Assembly: GCA_938074445.1 (NCBI GenBank)
Contig: CALJEK010000008.1
Coordinates: 62,001 to 126,000, forward strand
Source: Candidatus Kryptoniota bacterium
Lineage (GTDB): Bacteria; Bacteroidota; Ignavibacteria; Kryptoniales; Kryptoniaceae
Reading direction: 5' to 3'
Length of the DNA stretch: 64,000 nucleotides
Under the pieces are notes generated by a model. The model was given only the letters and a program-made list of their open reading frames with translations. It was not told the DNA's origin and did not search any database. Both the position numbers and the translations under genes were made by a program. Positions 36,860-45,864 of the stretch are shown here, piece after piece. The stretch's first letter is position 1. Each line of letters opens with the position of its first letter.

Positions 36860-37675
36860 ATGATACAAATTGGCATCGTCTCTGATGAAATATCGCTTGA
36901 TATAAAAGAATCCATTGAAATTGGGCTTAAACTTGGGATAAAAAATTATGAACTTAGGTGTATCGGAGGATATGAAAAAAGGGTCCCCTATGTTGACAGT
37001 AAAGATATAGATTTTATCTTAAAAAATGTTGAAAGCGGGAAAATTAATATAACCGCTTTGTCGCCAGGGATTTTTAAAATAAGACCATCGGAACATGAAA
37101 AGGTAAAATTTGAACTTGAAACTGTTCTCCCGGATACCTTCAAACTTGCTCGTAAGCTTAGTGTGAATAAGATAATCATTTTTGGGTTTATTAAAGATCA
37201 AAGACCTGATGATAGTGTAGTTGAAATTATTAAAATCGCATCATCCTACGCCCAAAGTGAAAATTTTATACTTGCGATTGAAAATGAGCCAGGATTTTAC
37301 TGCGATACAGGGGAAAATACATCAAAGATTATAAAATCAATAGGTGCAAAAAATCTCGGTGCAAACTGGGATCCCGCAAATGCTATAGGTGCCGGGGAGT
37401 TCGCTTATCCATCAGGATATAAATTTATAAAAAATTACATTTTTAACCTTCACATTAAAGATGCTGTGAATCACCCAGAATTTAAATGTACCCTTATTGG
37501 GGATGGTGCTATGAACTGGTTTGGGCAACTTAAAGCAATATTTCAAGACGGAATTATCAATAAAATTGACATCACGCTTGAAACCCACCATCACCCACTC
37601 ATCGAATCAACAATCGAAAATCTTAAACGTTTAAACCTTATTATAAAATCAATTAATGAATTAACACAACTATGA
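36860..37675 (+). CDS. Sugar phosphate isomerase/epimerase-like TIM barrel
   Basis: A 271-residue xylose-isomerase-like (AP endonuclease 2) barrel. Seen: GIVSDEIS at the N-terminus, LGIKNYELRCIGG, the metal-binding series IENEPGF (Glu), GANWDPANA (Asp/Asn), FNLHIKDAV (His-x-Lys-Asp) and ITLETHHHP (Glu-x-His). These match metal-dependent sugar isomerases/epimerases. The TGA overlaps the ATG of the Gfo/Idh/MocA gene (ATGA), so the two probably act on consecutive intermediates. Confidence 0.87.
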   Translation: MIQIGIVSDEISLDIKESIEIGLKLGIKNYELRCIGGYEKRVPYVDSKDIDFILKNVESGKINITALSPGIFKIRPSEHEKVKFELETVLPDTFKLARKLSVNKIIIFGFIKDQRPDDSVVEIIKIASSYAQSENFILAIENEPGFYCDTGENTSKIIKSIGAKNLGANWDPANAIGAGEFAYPSGYKFIKNYIFNLHIKDAVNHPEFKCTLIGDGAMNWFGQLKAIFQDGIINKIDITLETHHHPLIESTIENLKRLNLIIKSINELTQL

Positions 37676-38646
37676 AGAAAGAAAAAATTAATGTTGCTCT
37701 TGTGGGGCTTGGTGGTCACGGCGTAACGATAAGAAACGCAATTAAAATGTGCACAAAGTTAAATGTCACAGCATGTTATGACATTAATAAAGAACTCATA
37801 GATGAGACAAAAGCAGAATTTAATTGTGATGGTTTTTTAAACTACGAGGAACTCCTTGAAAAGTCAATTTCGAATGCTGTCATAATCTCTACTCCGAACT
37901 TTTTACATTTTGAGCAGGCTTGGAAGGCACTTCAGTTTGGTAAAGATGTTTTCGTTGAAAAACCAATCACTGTAAAAGTTGAGGAAGCCGAAAAAATCCT
38001 AAAACTCGCTCAAGAAAAAAATTTGATTGTCCAAGTTGGACATAATACGCGAAAAAGAAAAGTTTTTAGAAAAGCAAAAGAAATAATTGAGACGGGTCTT
38101 ATTGGTAAAATTATATTTGTTGAATCAAACATATCAATGTCAACAGGACTTGCTGAATTTCCCGAATGGAAAAAAAATAAAGACAAATGCCCCCTCCTCC
38201 CAATGACACAGCTTGGAATTCACTTCATTGATACACTTATCTACCTATTTGGCGATATTAAAGAAGTTTCATCTTTTGCAAGGAATGCTTACCTCGATGT
38301 TGAGGATTCGGTGGTTACGCTTCTAAAGTTTTCAAATGGCATAATCGGAACATTATCTTCCTCATATGTTGCTCCGAATGTTTATGAAATGAAAATTTAT
38401 GGGACTGAAGGAGTAATTAAATGTTATTTAAATAAAATTGAGGTTCAAAAAACAACGGAGATAAATCCAAATGTTTACCTCTTTGATGAGGATATTGAAA
38501 GCTATGTTGAGGAATTGTGTGAGTTCGCTGAATGCATTATAAATAGAATAAAACCAGAAGTTGATGCAGAAATCGGGTTAAAAAATTTGAAAGTTGTTGA
38601 AGCTATAATTGAATCATATATAACCAAAAAAGCGGTGAAGGTATGA
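37672..38646 (+). CDS. Gfo/Idh/MocA-family oxidoreductase
   Basis: A 324-residue NAD(P)-dependent dehydrogenase. The Rossmann motif is VALVGLGGHGVTI near residues 8-20, followed by ISTPNFLHFEQAWKALQFGK and the catalytic-lysine motif DVFVEKPITV (EKP) near residue 100. MTQLGIHFIDTLIYLFG is the substrate-side Gx2HxxD-like motif. Members oxidise sugars, inositol or glycosides, often at C3. Coupled by ATGA overlaps to both the upstream isomerase and the downstream secreted protein. Confidence 0.92.
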   Translation: MKKEKINVALVGLGGHGVTIRNAIKMCTKLNVTACYDINKELIDETKAEFNCDGFLNYEELLEKSISNAVIISTPNFLHFEQAWKALQFGKDVFVEKPITVKVEEAEKILKLAQEKNLIVQVGHNTRKRKVFRKAKEIIETGLIGKIIFVESNISMSTGLAEFPEWKKNKDKCPLLPMTQLGIHFIDTLIYLFGDIKEVSSFARNAYLDVEDSVVTLLKFSNGIIGTLSSSYVAPNVYEMKIYGTEGVIKCYLNKIEVQKTTEINPNVYLFDEDIESYVEELCEFAECIINRIKPEVDAEIGLKNLKVVEAIIESYITKKAVKV

Positions 38647-40421
38647 TTTTCCTGATAATTATCATTGCTTTTTCATTTGTAAATGATATTACGGTAGCAA
38701 ATTTTAAACATAAAGACTATCTAAGCGAGTTTGAACTAAGAAGGAACGCAATAATTTCTTTTTATTCTGATTCATTCAATCTTTCACAGTATAAGCCCGA
38801 TTTATTCATTTTGACCTTGAAGCTTAAATTTAAAAAAGATTTTGAAAACTCGCTTAAGTGGCTTGATTCTTTGATTGAGAACCCTGAAGTTGGTGATATG
38901 TTCTTTGCTTACCACCTAATTGGACTTTACAAACATAGCAAGGAGAATTTACCCCAAGAATACCGAAACAAAATTAAAGATACTTTTAAAAGAAGAACAA
39001 TTTACCGTGGGGATACAGAAAATCACTGGCTCATGTACTACATCGCTTGGTATCTTATATCACAGGAATGGAAAAATGAAATATGGTCAAATTTAAAAAC
39101 ATCAGATGAAAACCTTCGTGAAGCGGAGGAATATATAAATTTCTGGATAGATAAAACCGTAACCTTTGGTCAAATGGAATTTGACTCCCCAACATACATA
39201 ATAACCTATGTTCCTCCCCTTTGTTTGCTTTATGACTTTTCCGAAGACACCCTTATGAAAACAAAAGCACAGATGATGATTGAATATATCCTTTCAGATT
39301 ATGCGGTTGAGTACCTTTCTGGCTGCTACTGTGGTGGGCATAGTAGGGATTATCCAGAACTTGCGATAAATCCACGACATTCGCAATCCCAACCCCTTGG
39401 ATATCTTTATTTTGGCGAGACTAACTTTAATCCGCATGTTAAAGGAGCGACGAATATAATCTTTTGCGCACTTAGCAAATTCCGTCTTCCAGATATAATT
39501 TATCATATAGCCACAGATAGAGAATCCCCATACGAACACAGGGAGAGAAAAAGAGTTAGAAATATTATTAGATTTGGCAGGGAGAGAAACCCGCCTGTTT
39601 ACAAATACACATATATTACACAAGACTATTGTATTGGGAGCTTGCAAGGTGGAATACTTCAACCTATACAACAACATAGTTGGGATATAACGTTTTCTGA
39701 TTCCAGTGATTATAACACGGTCTTCTCAGTTCATCCTTATTTTTCGGAAATTGAACTTGCAATGTTTTTCCCAGAAGAAATGAAAATTTTACCCGAACTT
39801 GTTGATAGAGCTCATAAAGTTTATAAAAATCCGAACAAATGGTCATCTTCATCACCATATGAAAGATTGTTTCAATATAAGGGAACATTAATTGTGATGT
39901 ATGATTTCACATTGATGAAATCCTGGGAAAGGTATTCTCACATAAATATATTTATTCCAAGGATGCTTGAACATTTTGAGATAGATACACTTAAGTGGAT
40001 AATCGGGAAAAGAGGAAATGGATATTTTGGGATAAGAATTTTTGGAGGGAAATTAAGTTTAATGATTGATAGTATAAGTTATAATCTTAGGGTATATGGA
40101 GATAGGATTTGTTTGATAGTTGAGTCTGGAGGCAAAGTTGACTTTGGGAATTTTGATTTTTTCAGGTCAAGCTTGAGAGATTGTATTTCCGAGTTCGATT
40201 CTGTTAACTTTATTGCAAGACATAGGAGTTTAAGGGGCTTTGAGATGCTGTTTAAATATCCTGAAGGTAGATTTTTAAACGGTAAAAAATACGAGCTGAA
40301 TTGGAATTTATTTGATGGTCCCTATTTAAACTCTGAAGTTGGAAGTAAAGTTTTAAAAATCTCATGGCAAGGTAAGGAAAGAATACTTGATTTCAACAAA
40401 TTTGAAATTTTTGAGAAATAA
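38643..40421 (+). CDS. Secreted protein of unknown function, possible toroid lyase
   Basis: A 592-residue protein with a short N-terminal hydrophobic signal (MIFLIIIIAFSFVND). Residues 60-300 are helix- and aromatic-rich (YRGDTENHWLMYYIAWYLIS, MEFDSPTYIITYVPPLCLLY, CYCGGHSRDYPELAINPRH) as in (alpha/alpha) toroid lyases/hydrolases. From about 320 to the end the sequence is beta-rich (QDYCIGSLQGGI, QQHSWDITFSD). The tandem His/Tyr/Arg motifs in NHWLMYY and HSRDYPE are possible active-site residues. Not assignable to a family. Its start overlaps the Gfo/Idh gene by ATGA. Confidence 0.6.
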   Translation: MIFLIIIIAFSFVNDITVANFKHKDYLSEFELRRNAIISFYSDSFNLSQYKPDLFILTLKLKFKKDFENSLKWLDSLIENPEVGDMFFAYHLIGLYKHSKENLPQEYRNKIKDTFKRRTIYRGDTENHWLMYYIAWYLISQEWKNEIWSNLKTSDENLREAEEYINFWIDKTVTFGQMEFDSPTYIITYVPPLCLLYDFSEDTLMKTKAQMMIEYILSDYAVEYLSGCYCGGHSRDYPELAINPRHSQSQPLGYLYFGETNFNPHVKGATNIIFCALSKFRLPDIIYHIATDRESPYEHRERKRVRNIIRFGRERNPPVYKYTYITQDYCIGSLQGGILQPIQQHSWDITFSDSSDYNTVFSVHPYFSEIELAMFFPEEMKILPELVDRAHKVYKNPNKWSSSSPYERLFQYKGTLIVMYDFTLMKSWERYSHINIFIPRMLEHFEIDTLKWIIGKRGNGYFGIRIFGGKLSLMIDSISYNLRVYGDRICLIVESGGKVDFGNFDFFRSSLRDCISEFDSVNFIARHRSLRGFEMLFKYPEGRFLNGKKYELNWNLFDGPYLNSEVGSKVLKISWQGKERILDFNKFEIFEK

Positions 40422-40435
40422 AAATTGTTATATAT

Positions 40436-41458
40436 ATGTTTGTTTTGAAACTAACTTTGCTAATTCTCTTAGCTTTCAATTTTTCAGCCAACCAGTATCA
40501 CCCAAGCAGAAAGATCTATGCTGTTGTTTTAGTAAATAGAAAACTTGTCGTAGGTGCTAAAAATCCAACCTCGGGGCTTTTCATCTCTAAGGACGCTGGA
40601 AAAACTTGGGAACATATAGGATGGCCAAACATAAAAGCGAATTCAATTGCAATTGAACCTGATTCAAAAGGCAAGATTATATATCTTGCAGCGGGCAATG
40701 GGGTTCTTAAATCAAATGATTCAGGCAAAACATGGAAAGTAATAACCGACTGGAGAATTACTGAGGTTCTTAAAGTTCTTATTAATCCAGAAAATAAAAA
40801 TAAAGTTTTTATAGCGACACCTTACGGAGTTTTCAAGTCTATTGATTCCGGTTTGACCTGGGAAGAAAAAAACATTGGAATAAGGCCAGAAGAAACGGGC
40901 ACGACATCTTCAACATTTGTTAGTTCAATTTTAATTGACAGAAAAAATAAAAAGAGAATTCTAATCGGAACCGAAAATGGAATTTATGAAAGTCTAAACG
41001 AAGGGGAACAATGGAAAGTTCTTGGGCTGATCGGTGTCGGAATAAGAACAATTGTTCAAAGTCCTCATAATTTAAACTTTATCCTTGCTGGAACTGAGAA
41101 TGACGGAATTTTTAAATCAAATGATGGTGGCAAAACGTGGGAAAAAGCTAACGTTGGTTTAAAAAAACTAACAATTTATGCCATTGCGTTTGACCCGAGA
41201 AATTCAAAAATCATTTATGCTGGTGGTTACGAAACCGGTATTTGTCGTTCAGATGATGAGGGAAAATCTTGGGTTTGCTCAGCAGAGGGGCTTGATGGAT
41301 TTAACTCAATTCACTCAATCGCAGTTCATCCAGAAGACTCAAATTTTATTGTTGCTGGAACAGTTGACGGTGGTGTTTATATAAGTAGGGATGGCGGAAA
41401 AACGTGGAATTTTTCAGGTCTTGAAGGGGCAACGGTATGGACAGTGACAATAGAGTAA
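40436..41458 (+). CDS. Secreted BNR-repeat beta-propeller protein
   Basis: A 340-residue protein with a signal peptide (VLKLTLLILLAFNFSANQ). Seven Asp-box/BNR-type repeats of the form S-x-D-x-G-x-T-W are visible at roughly 45-residue intervals: SKDAGKTW, SNDSGKTW, SIDSGLTW, SLNEGEQW, SNDGGKTW, SDDEGKSW and SRDGGKTW. This predicts a seven-bladed propeller such as those of sialidase-like, VPS10-like or photosystem-assembly (Ycf48) proteins. No sialidase arginine triad is evident, so a binding or scaffold role is as likely as catalysis. It lies 14 bp after the previous gene. Confidence 0.85.
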   Translation: MFVLKLTLLILLAFNFSANQYHPSRKIYAVVLVNRKLVVGAKNPTSGLFISKDAGKTWEHIGWPNIKANSIAIEPDSKGKIIYLAAGNGVLKSNDSGKTWKVITDWRITEVLKVLINPENKNKVFIATPYGVFKSIDSGLTWEEKNIGIRPEETGTTSSTFVSSILIDRKNKKRILIGTENGIYESLNEGEQWKVLGLIGVGIRTIVQSPHNLNFILAGTENDGIFKSNDGGKTWEKANVGLKKLTIYAIAFDPRNSKIIYAGGYETGICRSDDEGKSWVCSAEGLDGFNSIHSIAVHPEDSNFIVAGTVDGGVYISRDGGKTWNFSGLEGATVWTVTIE

Positions 41459-41597
41459 GTAAACTTATAAAAAAAATACGAAAAAGATTTTGTCAATTTT
41501 AAAGAATCTAAAGAATAGGTTATTTAAATGTAAATTTTGGGGCAATAAAGATTATGACCTGAAATTATTTGCGTGACCTTATCTGAACCCCGAAGCG

Positions 41598-41669
41598 ATG
41601 ATAGTTGTTATTTCTCCCAAGGATGAAGAACAAATACTTGATATAAAAACTAATATAACTGAAAAATGA
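41598..41669 (+). other. Short ORF (23 codons) overlapping the next start
   Basis: In the 207-bp gap before the next gene, an ATG opens a 23-codon frame (MIVVISPKDEEQILDIKTNI...) whose TGA overlaps the next gene's ATG (ATGA). The frame is open only from 41577, and there is no clear SD. It may be the remnant of a longer coding sequence, a leader peptide, or chance. Confidence 0.2.
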
Positions 41670-43972
41670 AAAGGAAAAATTTTATTATCTCACTTTTTTC
41701 AATTTTTCTTAATCCATTAATTTCGATTAGCCAACGATCTGCAGGAAAAGATTCGACATTTAGTTCAACTGCTCCACCAGAAGATTTCTTTATTAATGCC
41801 GAGAGAAAACCATTTGAAATGTTTGAAACGCAAAAATTGCATTTAGACTATATCACTACACTTCCGGAGGTTGAATATTTTTTGCTTGGGAATGGTGAAA
41901 TTATAGCTGCAATTCAATTTTCTTTATATGAAAATGCTAATACTACTTTCAATAGATTATCAGTGACGTTTTGTGGTTTAACCTTTTGGGATGCGGAAAG
42001 ATTCGTTAGAAAATGGAGTACATTCCTTTATCACCCTGAAAGAGGCTTTGCGAACACTGGGTTAATTGTACAATTCAACGAAGAATTTTTCACACTCATG
42101 AGGGAAAATTTCAAATCTATCAGCTACGAGCGCAATGAAATAATTCCAACTGTCTTACTTTGCTGGGCGGTGGATAGCAAGTTTGAAGTTGAGGAAAGAT
42201 TTTTTCTCCTTTTGAGTGGTAAACATTTATTTAGAAAAATAAAAATTAAAAACAAAACAGAACACCGCGCTTCGTTAGCGCTTCGCCTTCAATTATATCC
42301 GAACTTTGGTCTGTTTGACGAAATTTATACTGATGAAAAAAGCAAATCTGTAATTGCGAAGGGATGGAATGTTATTAAATTATCCTGCATTCCTGAAAAA
42401 GGTGTTAAAATCAGAACATTGGGTAGATACGATATTTGGGTTGAAATAGAAACATTGAATTCATTCTCCGAAAAGGAAATTATATTTGTTTATTCAATTG
42501 ATAATCAAGTCAAAGGTGACCTGGTCAAAATTGTGAATTCTAAATTTTCTACATTGATGGCTAAATCAAGAAATTACTGGCAGAATAAAACACAATTTAA
42601 AACCGATAGCGAACTTTTGAATCATCTATTTTTAGTTTCAAGAAATAATTTGAAAGCAACTATATCAAAAAGTGGGAAAAGGGATTCGGGAATATGGCAA
42701 TATAATATGGAGTGGGTGCGTGATGATTCAATGTTTTTAATTGGATTGATAATGTGTGGTTTTATTGATGAGGTAAAAACAATGCTTGAAAAATTACTTG
42801 GCAAATTCGTCGGGCCCGAGGGTCAAACTATTGAATCAAGCAGATGGTTTGGATATGAACTCACTGAACTTGACCAAAATGGTCAATTGCTCTATGCCTT
42901 ATGGACTTATATATGTTGGACTGCTGATTTTAGCTTTGTCAAAAGATACTGGGACAAAGTAAAACTCGTTGCTGAATTCCCAATCAAGGACGTCTTTCGT
43001 GACAAGACAAACAAACTTTTGAAAAATAAAAGAGAATTTTGGGAAAGAACAGATGCATTCGGGGTAGAAGAGGGGTACGAGCTTGCATATCAGTTTTGGG
43101 TTTCACTTGGACTTGAGAAAGCTGGGGAGCTCGCAAATAAAATTGGGGAATTTAAAACTGCCGAAAAATGGTTAAGCATATCCGAAGAGATTAAAAACTC
43201 AATGTTAAATCATCCTAAATTTAGGCTAATTGAAGATAATCATCTAATCAAAAGGAGGAAAACCACAGGGGAATGGCAGAGATATTTAATACCTTCTAAC
43301 AGGAAACGTATGCCATACGGTTCACCCATTGCTATTGAAGAAAAACCTTCTGCCGAGCCAGATACATCTGAAGTTTTACCTATTGTTTATGGTTTTATTG
43401 AAGGCAAAAGTGAGCTAGCTATGAATACACTTAATTGGGTTGAAAAATTATGGAATCAAAGATGGGGATATGGCGGATATGAAAGATATGACAGTTCAAG
43501 TGAACCTGAACCCCCAGGCCCATGGCCACTTGCCTCGCTTTTTGTTGCAAGGGCAAACTATGAAGCGGGAAACTATGATAAGGTGTGGAAAGTTTTGAAC
43601 TGGCTTTATAACATAAATGGGGGGAAGTCGGGCTCTTGGTTTGAGTATTACCCAGTTGAGCAATTAACACCACCTCTTCCGCCCATTGGTTTTGTTGGCT
43701 GGACATGGGCTGAGATAATTTCTTTATTCATTCATCATATTCTTGGCTTTAGACCCGGGATTGAAAAATTGGAAATAAAACCTAAACTTTTGCCCGATGT
43801 TAACTTTGCTGAATGTATTATAAATGTTAGGGATATGAACATTTATCTTTTAGTTGAAAGAGGTGAAAAAAATCGAGTGTTTGTAAATGGTAAGCCAATT
43901 AAAATTATTGATGGGGGGATAATAATTCCATATTCCAAAGGCAAAACAAAAATAAATTTCGAGATTTTATGA
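41666..43972 (+). CDS. Secreted (alpha/alpha)6-toroid glycosidase-like protein
   Basis: A 768-residue protein with a signal peptide (FIISLFSIFLNPLISISQ). Residues 50-300 form a beta-rich domain of the type that precedes six-hairpin glycosidases (VEYFLLGNGEIIAAIQF; RLSVTFCGLTFWD). From about 310 the toroid follows: WQYNMEWVRDDSMFLIGLIMCG (the W-x-RD segment common in GH15/GH78/GH94 relatives), LDQNGQLLYALWTYI, YELAYQFWVSLGLEKAG, and PPIGFVGWTWAEIISLFIHH. The latter part contains candidate catalytic acids in ERTDAFGVEEGYE. Exact family unknown. Its TGA overlaps the ATG of the flavoprotein gene. Confidence 0.65.
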   Translation: MKRKNFIISLFSIFLNPLISISQRSAGKDSTFSSTAPPEDFFINAERKPFEMFETQKLHLDYITTLPEVEYFLLGNGEIIAAIQFSLYENANTTFNRLSVTFCGLTFWDAERFVRKWSTFLYHPERGFANTGLIVQFNEEFFTLMRENFKSISYERNEIIPTVLLCWAVDSKFEVEERFFLLLSGKHLFRKIKIKNKTEHRASLALRLQLYPNFGLFDEIYTDEKSKSVIAKGWNVIKLSCIPEKGVKIRTLGRYDIWVEIETLNSFSEKEIIFVYSIDNQVKGDLVKIVNSKFSTLMAKSRNYWQNKTQFKTDSELLNHLFLVSRNNLKATISKSGKRDSGIWQYNMEWVRDDSMFLIGLIMCGFIDEVKTMLEKLLGKFVGPEGQTIESSRWFGYELTELDQNGQLLYALWTYICWTADFSFVKRYWDKVKLVAEFPIKDVFRDKTNKLLKNKREFWERTDAFGVEEGYELAYQFWVSLGLEKAGELANKIGEFKTAEKWLSISEEIKNSMLNHPKFRLIEDNHLIKRRKTTGEWQRYLIPSNRKRMPYGSPIAIEEKPSAEPDTSEVLPIVYGFIEGKSELAMNTLNWVEKLWNQRWGYGGYERYDSSSEPEPPGPWPLASLFVARANYEAGNYDKVWKVLNWLYNINGGKSGSWFEYYPVEQLTPPLPPIGFVGWTWAEIISLFIHHILGFRPGIEKLEIKPKLLPDVNFAECIINVRDMNIYLLVERGEKNRVFVNGKPIKIIDGGIIIPYSKGKTKINFEIL

Positions 43973-45393
43973 GGTTTTTTAATTTCAAAAAAATTGATGA
44001 TTTAAAATTTGAGGTTAAACGGCTTAATCTTGATGATGTAATAAAATTTGAGGAGAAATTAAGCAAGGTTTTTGAACCACTTAAGTTTGAAGAGTTGAAG
44101 ATAGGGAATAGATTTGCAATTCACCCAATGGAAGGATGTGATGGTACACTTGATGGTAAGCCAGGAGAATTAACATTTAGAAGATGGGAAAGATTTGGTG
44201 CAGGGGGAGCTAAACTTATCTGGGGTGAGGCAACTGCGGTGGTTGAAGAAGGTAGAGCAAACCCAAGACAACTTCTTCTAAATGAAAAGAATTTGAAATA
44301 CTTTGCCGAACTTGTAAGAAGAACAAGGGAAGCACATAAAAAAATATGGGGTGATGATTCTGACCTTATCATAGGAATTCAGTTAACACATTCAGGCAGA
44401 TGGAGCCATCAAAAACCATTTATTGCGTTTCATAACCCTGTTGTTGATAAATTAACATTTATAGATAAAAAAGCAAAAATTACAATAGACTCTGGATATC
44501 CCATAGTATCTGACGATTATATTGAGAAACTTGAAGATCAATTTGTTAAATGCGCAAAACTTGCTTATGAATCTGGATTCCAATTTGTTGACATAAAGCA
44601 ATGTCATACTTATCTTCTAAATGAACTGCTTGCTGCTAAAACAAGAAAAGGTAAATATGGCGGTGATTTTTCAAATAGGACAAGGTTTATAAAAAATGTA
44701 ATCGGAAAAATAAAATCGGAGATTGGAGATAGGATAAAAATAGCATCAAGGATAAATGTATTTGATTGTGTCCCCTTTATCAAAGATGCGATGGGCGTTG
44801 GAAAGCCTATGGAATACCCAATTCCATATGTTTATGCTTTCGGGGTTAATGAAGAAAATCCACTTGAACCTGATTTAACTGAGCCGATAAAACTTGTTAA
44901 ACTTTTATATTCGCTTGGAGTTAAGTTATTTAATATATCAATGGGAAGTCCATATTATAATCCGCATATTGGAAGACCTTATGAGACACCCCCATGGGAT
45001 GGATATATCCAGCCTGAACACCCACTTATTGGCGTTGCGCGACATTTTAAGTTAACAGCCGAAATTAAAGAAAACCTTGAAGAAGATGCTATCGTTATTG
45101 GCGCTGGTTACAGCTACCTTAGACAATTTTTCATTTACGCGGGTGAGGCGAATTTAAGAGAATGTAAAGCTTCAATGATCGGACTTGGAAGAGGCGCTCT
45201 CGCCTATCCAGATTTTGTCATTGATCTTGAGAAAAACGGAATACTTAATCCATCTAAGATATGTATCACCATAAGCCATTGTACAAATCTTATGCGTTCA
45301 AAGCATAATGAACTCGGACAGTTCCCAACGGGATGTGTTCCAAGAGATATTATCTATGCTAAAATTTTTAAGGAAGCGAAAGTTAAAAAATAA
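43969..45393 (+). CDS. Old-Yellow-Enzyme-like NADH:flavin oxidoreductase
   Basis: A 474-residue FMN-dependent (beta/alpha)8 enzyme. Seen: GNRFAIHPMEGCDGT at the FMN strand, GGAKLIWGEATAVVEEGR, GIQLTHSGRWS (the conserved His and Gly-Arg loop), FVDIKQCHTYLLNELL and IGLGRGALAYPDF (phosphate site). The single C-terminal SHCTNLM...TGC stretch recalls the Fe-S region of dienoyl-CoA-reductase relatives, but a full four-Cys motif is not clear, and there is no fused NAD(P)H domain. OYE-type enzymes reduce activated C=C bonds. Coupled (ATGA) to the preceding glycosidase-like gene; last gene of the accessory region. Confidence 0.85.
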   Translation: MRFFNFKKIDDLKFEVKRLNLDDVIKFEEKLSKVFEPLKFEELKIGNRFAIHPMEGCDGTLDGKPGELTFRRWERFGAGGAKLIWGEATAVVEEGRANPRQLLLNEKNLKYFAELVRRTREAHKKIWGDDSDLIIGIQLTHSGRWSHQKPFIAFHNPVVDKLTFIDKKAKITIDSGYPIVSDDYIEKLEDQFVKCAKLAYESGFQFVDIKQCHTYLLNELLAAKTRKGKYGGDFSNRTRFIKNVIGKIKSEIGDRIKIASRINVFDCVPFIKDAMGVGKPMEYPIPYVYAFGVNEENPLEPDLTEPIKLVKLLYSLGVKLFNISMGSPYYNPHIGRPYETPPWDGYIQPEHPLIGVARHFKLTAEIKENLEEDAIVIGAGYSYLRQFFIYAGEANLRECKASMIGLGRGALAYPDFVIDLEKNGILNPSKICITISHCTNLMRSKHNELGQFPTGCVPRDIIYAKIFKEAKVKK

Positions 45394-45804
45394 ATTCGCT
45401 ATAATCTCTGTAATCATTGGGGTAGATTTTAACTCTTTTAATTTCACAATCATTAATTGATTAATACTTTTTGTTCTCATAGGTATAAATGTTAAAGATT
45501 TAATGTATACGCGTTTTGCTTTTTTGCTTTATCACTATTTAAATATTTTGTGCTTGCGTCAACTCATTTTTCACCTTTAATGTAATCTTTCTGGCTTTTA
45601 AGCAAGATTTATTCTTGCTCTCATTCGGATCACATTAGGCTATATTTTAATGAGAAAATCCACTAAAAATATAGAGTCTGAAAATGGAAATTAAGGTACA
45701 TATATCAGGGCGCTTGTAGATTCAAGAAAGTTTATTAAATTTTATGCGATTTATTTACAGAAGGGAAAGCAGATTAAATCCAAATCCATAAAACCGCCGA
45801 AAGT
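45394..45804. other. Non-coding gap at the right edge of the accessory region
   Basis: AT-rich spacer separating the carbohydrate region from the metabolic block. I found no ORF with a plausible start and SD, no tRNA, no strong hairpin, and no repeat of the tRNA-fMet 3' end that would indicate an integration site. Confidence 0.5.
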
Positions 45805-45833
45805 TTGATAATTTTCCTTAAAATTTTTATCTT
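45805..45833 (+). promoter_or_regulatory. Promoter of the SDR-peptidase operon
   Basis: TTGATA (45805-45810), 17-bp spacer, TATCTT (45828-45833), then 31 bp to the ATG at 45865. Same architecture as the other plus-strand promoters in the window. Confidence 0.45.
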
Positions 45834-45864
45834 TTAAAGCAGTTTAAATTTAACCAAGAAAGTA

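Noticed and set aside
40436-41458. Sialidase annotation from BNR repeats
   Set aside because: No arginine triad or FRIP motif is visible; BNR repeats occur in many non-sialidase propellers.
41577-41669. Short frame as a remnant of an M16-type peptidase C-terminus
   Set aside because: A loose resemblance of a few residues only; too short to support.
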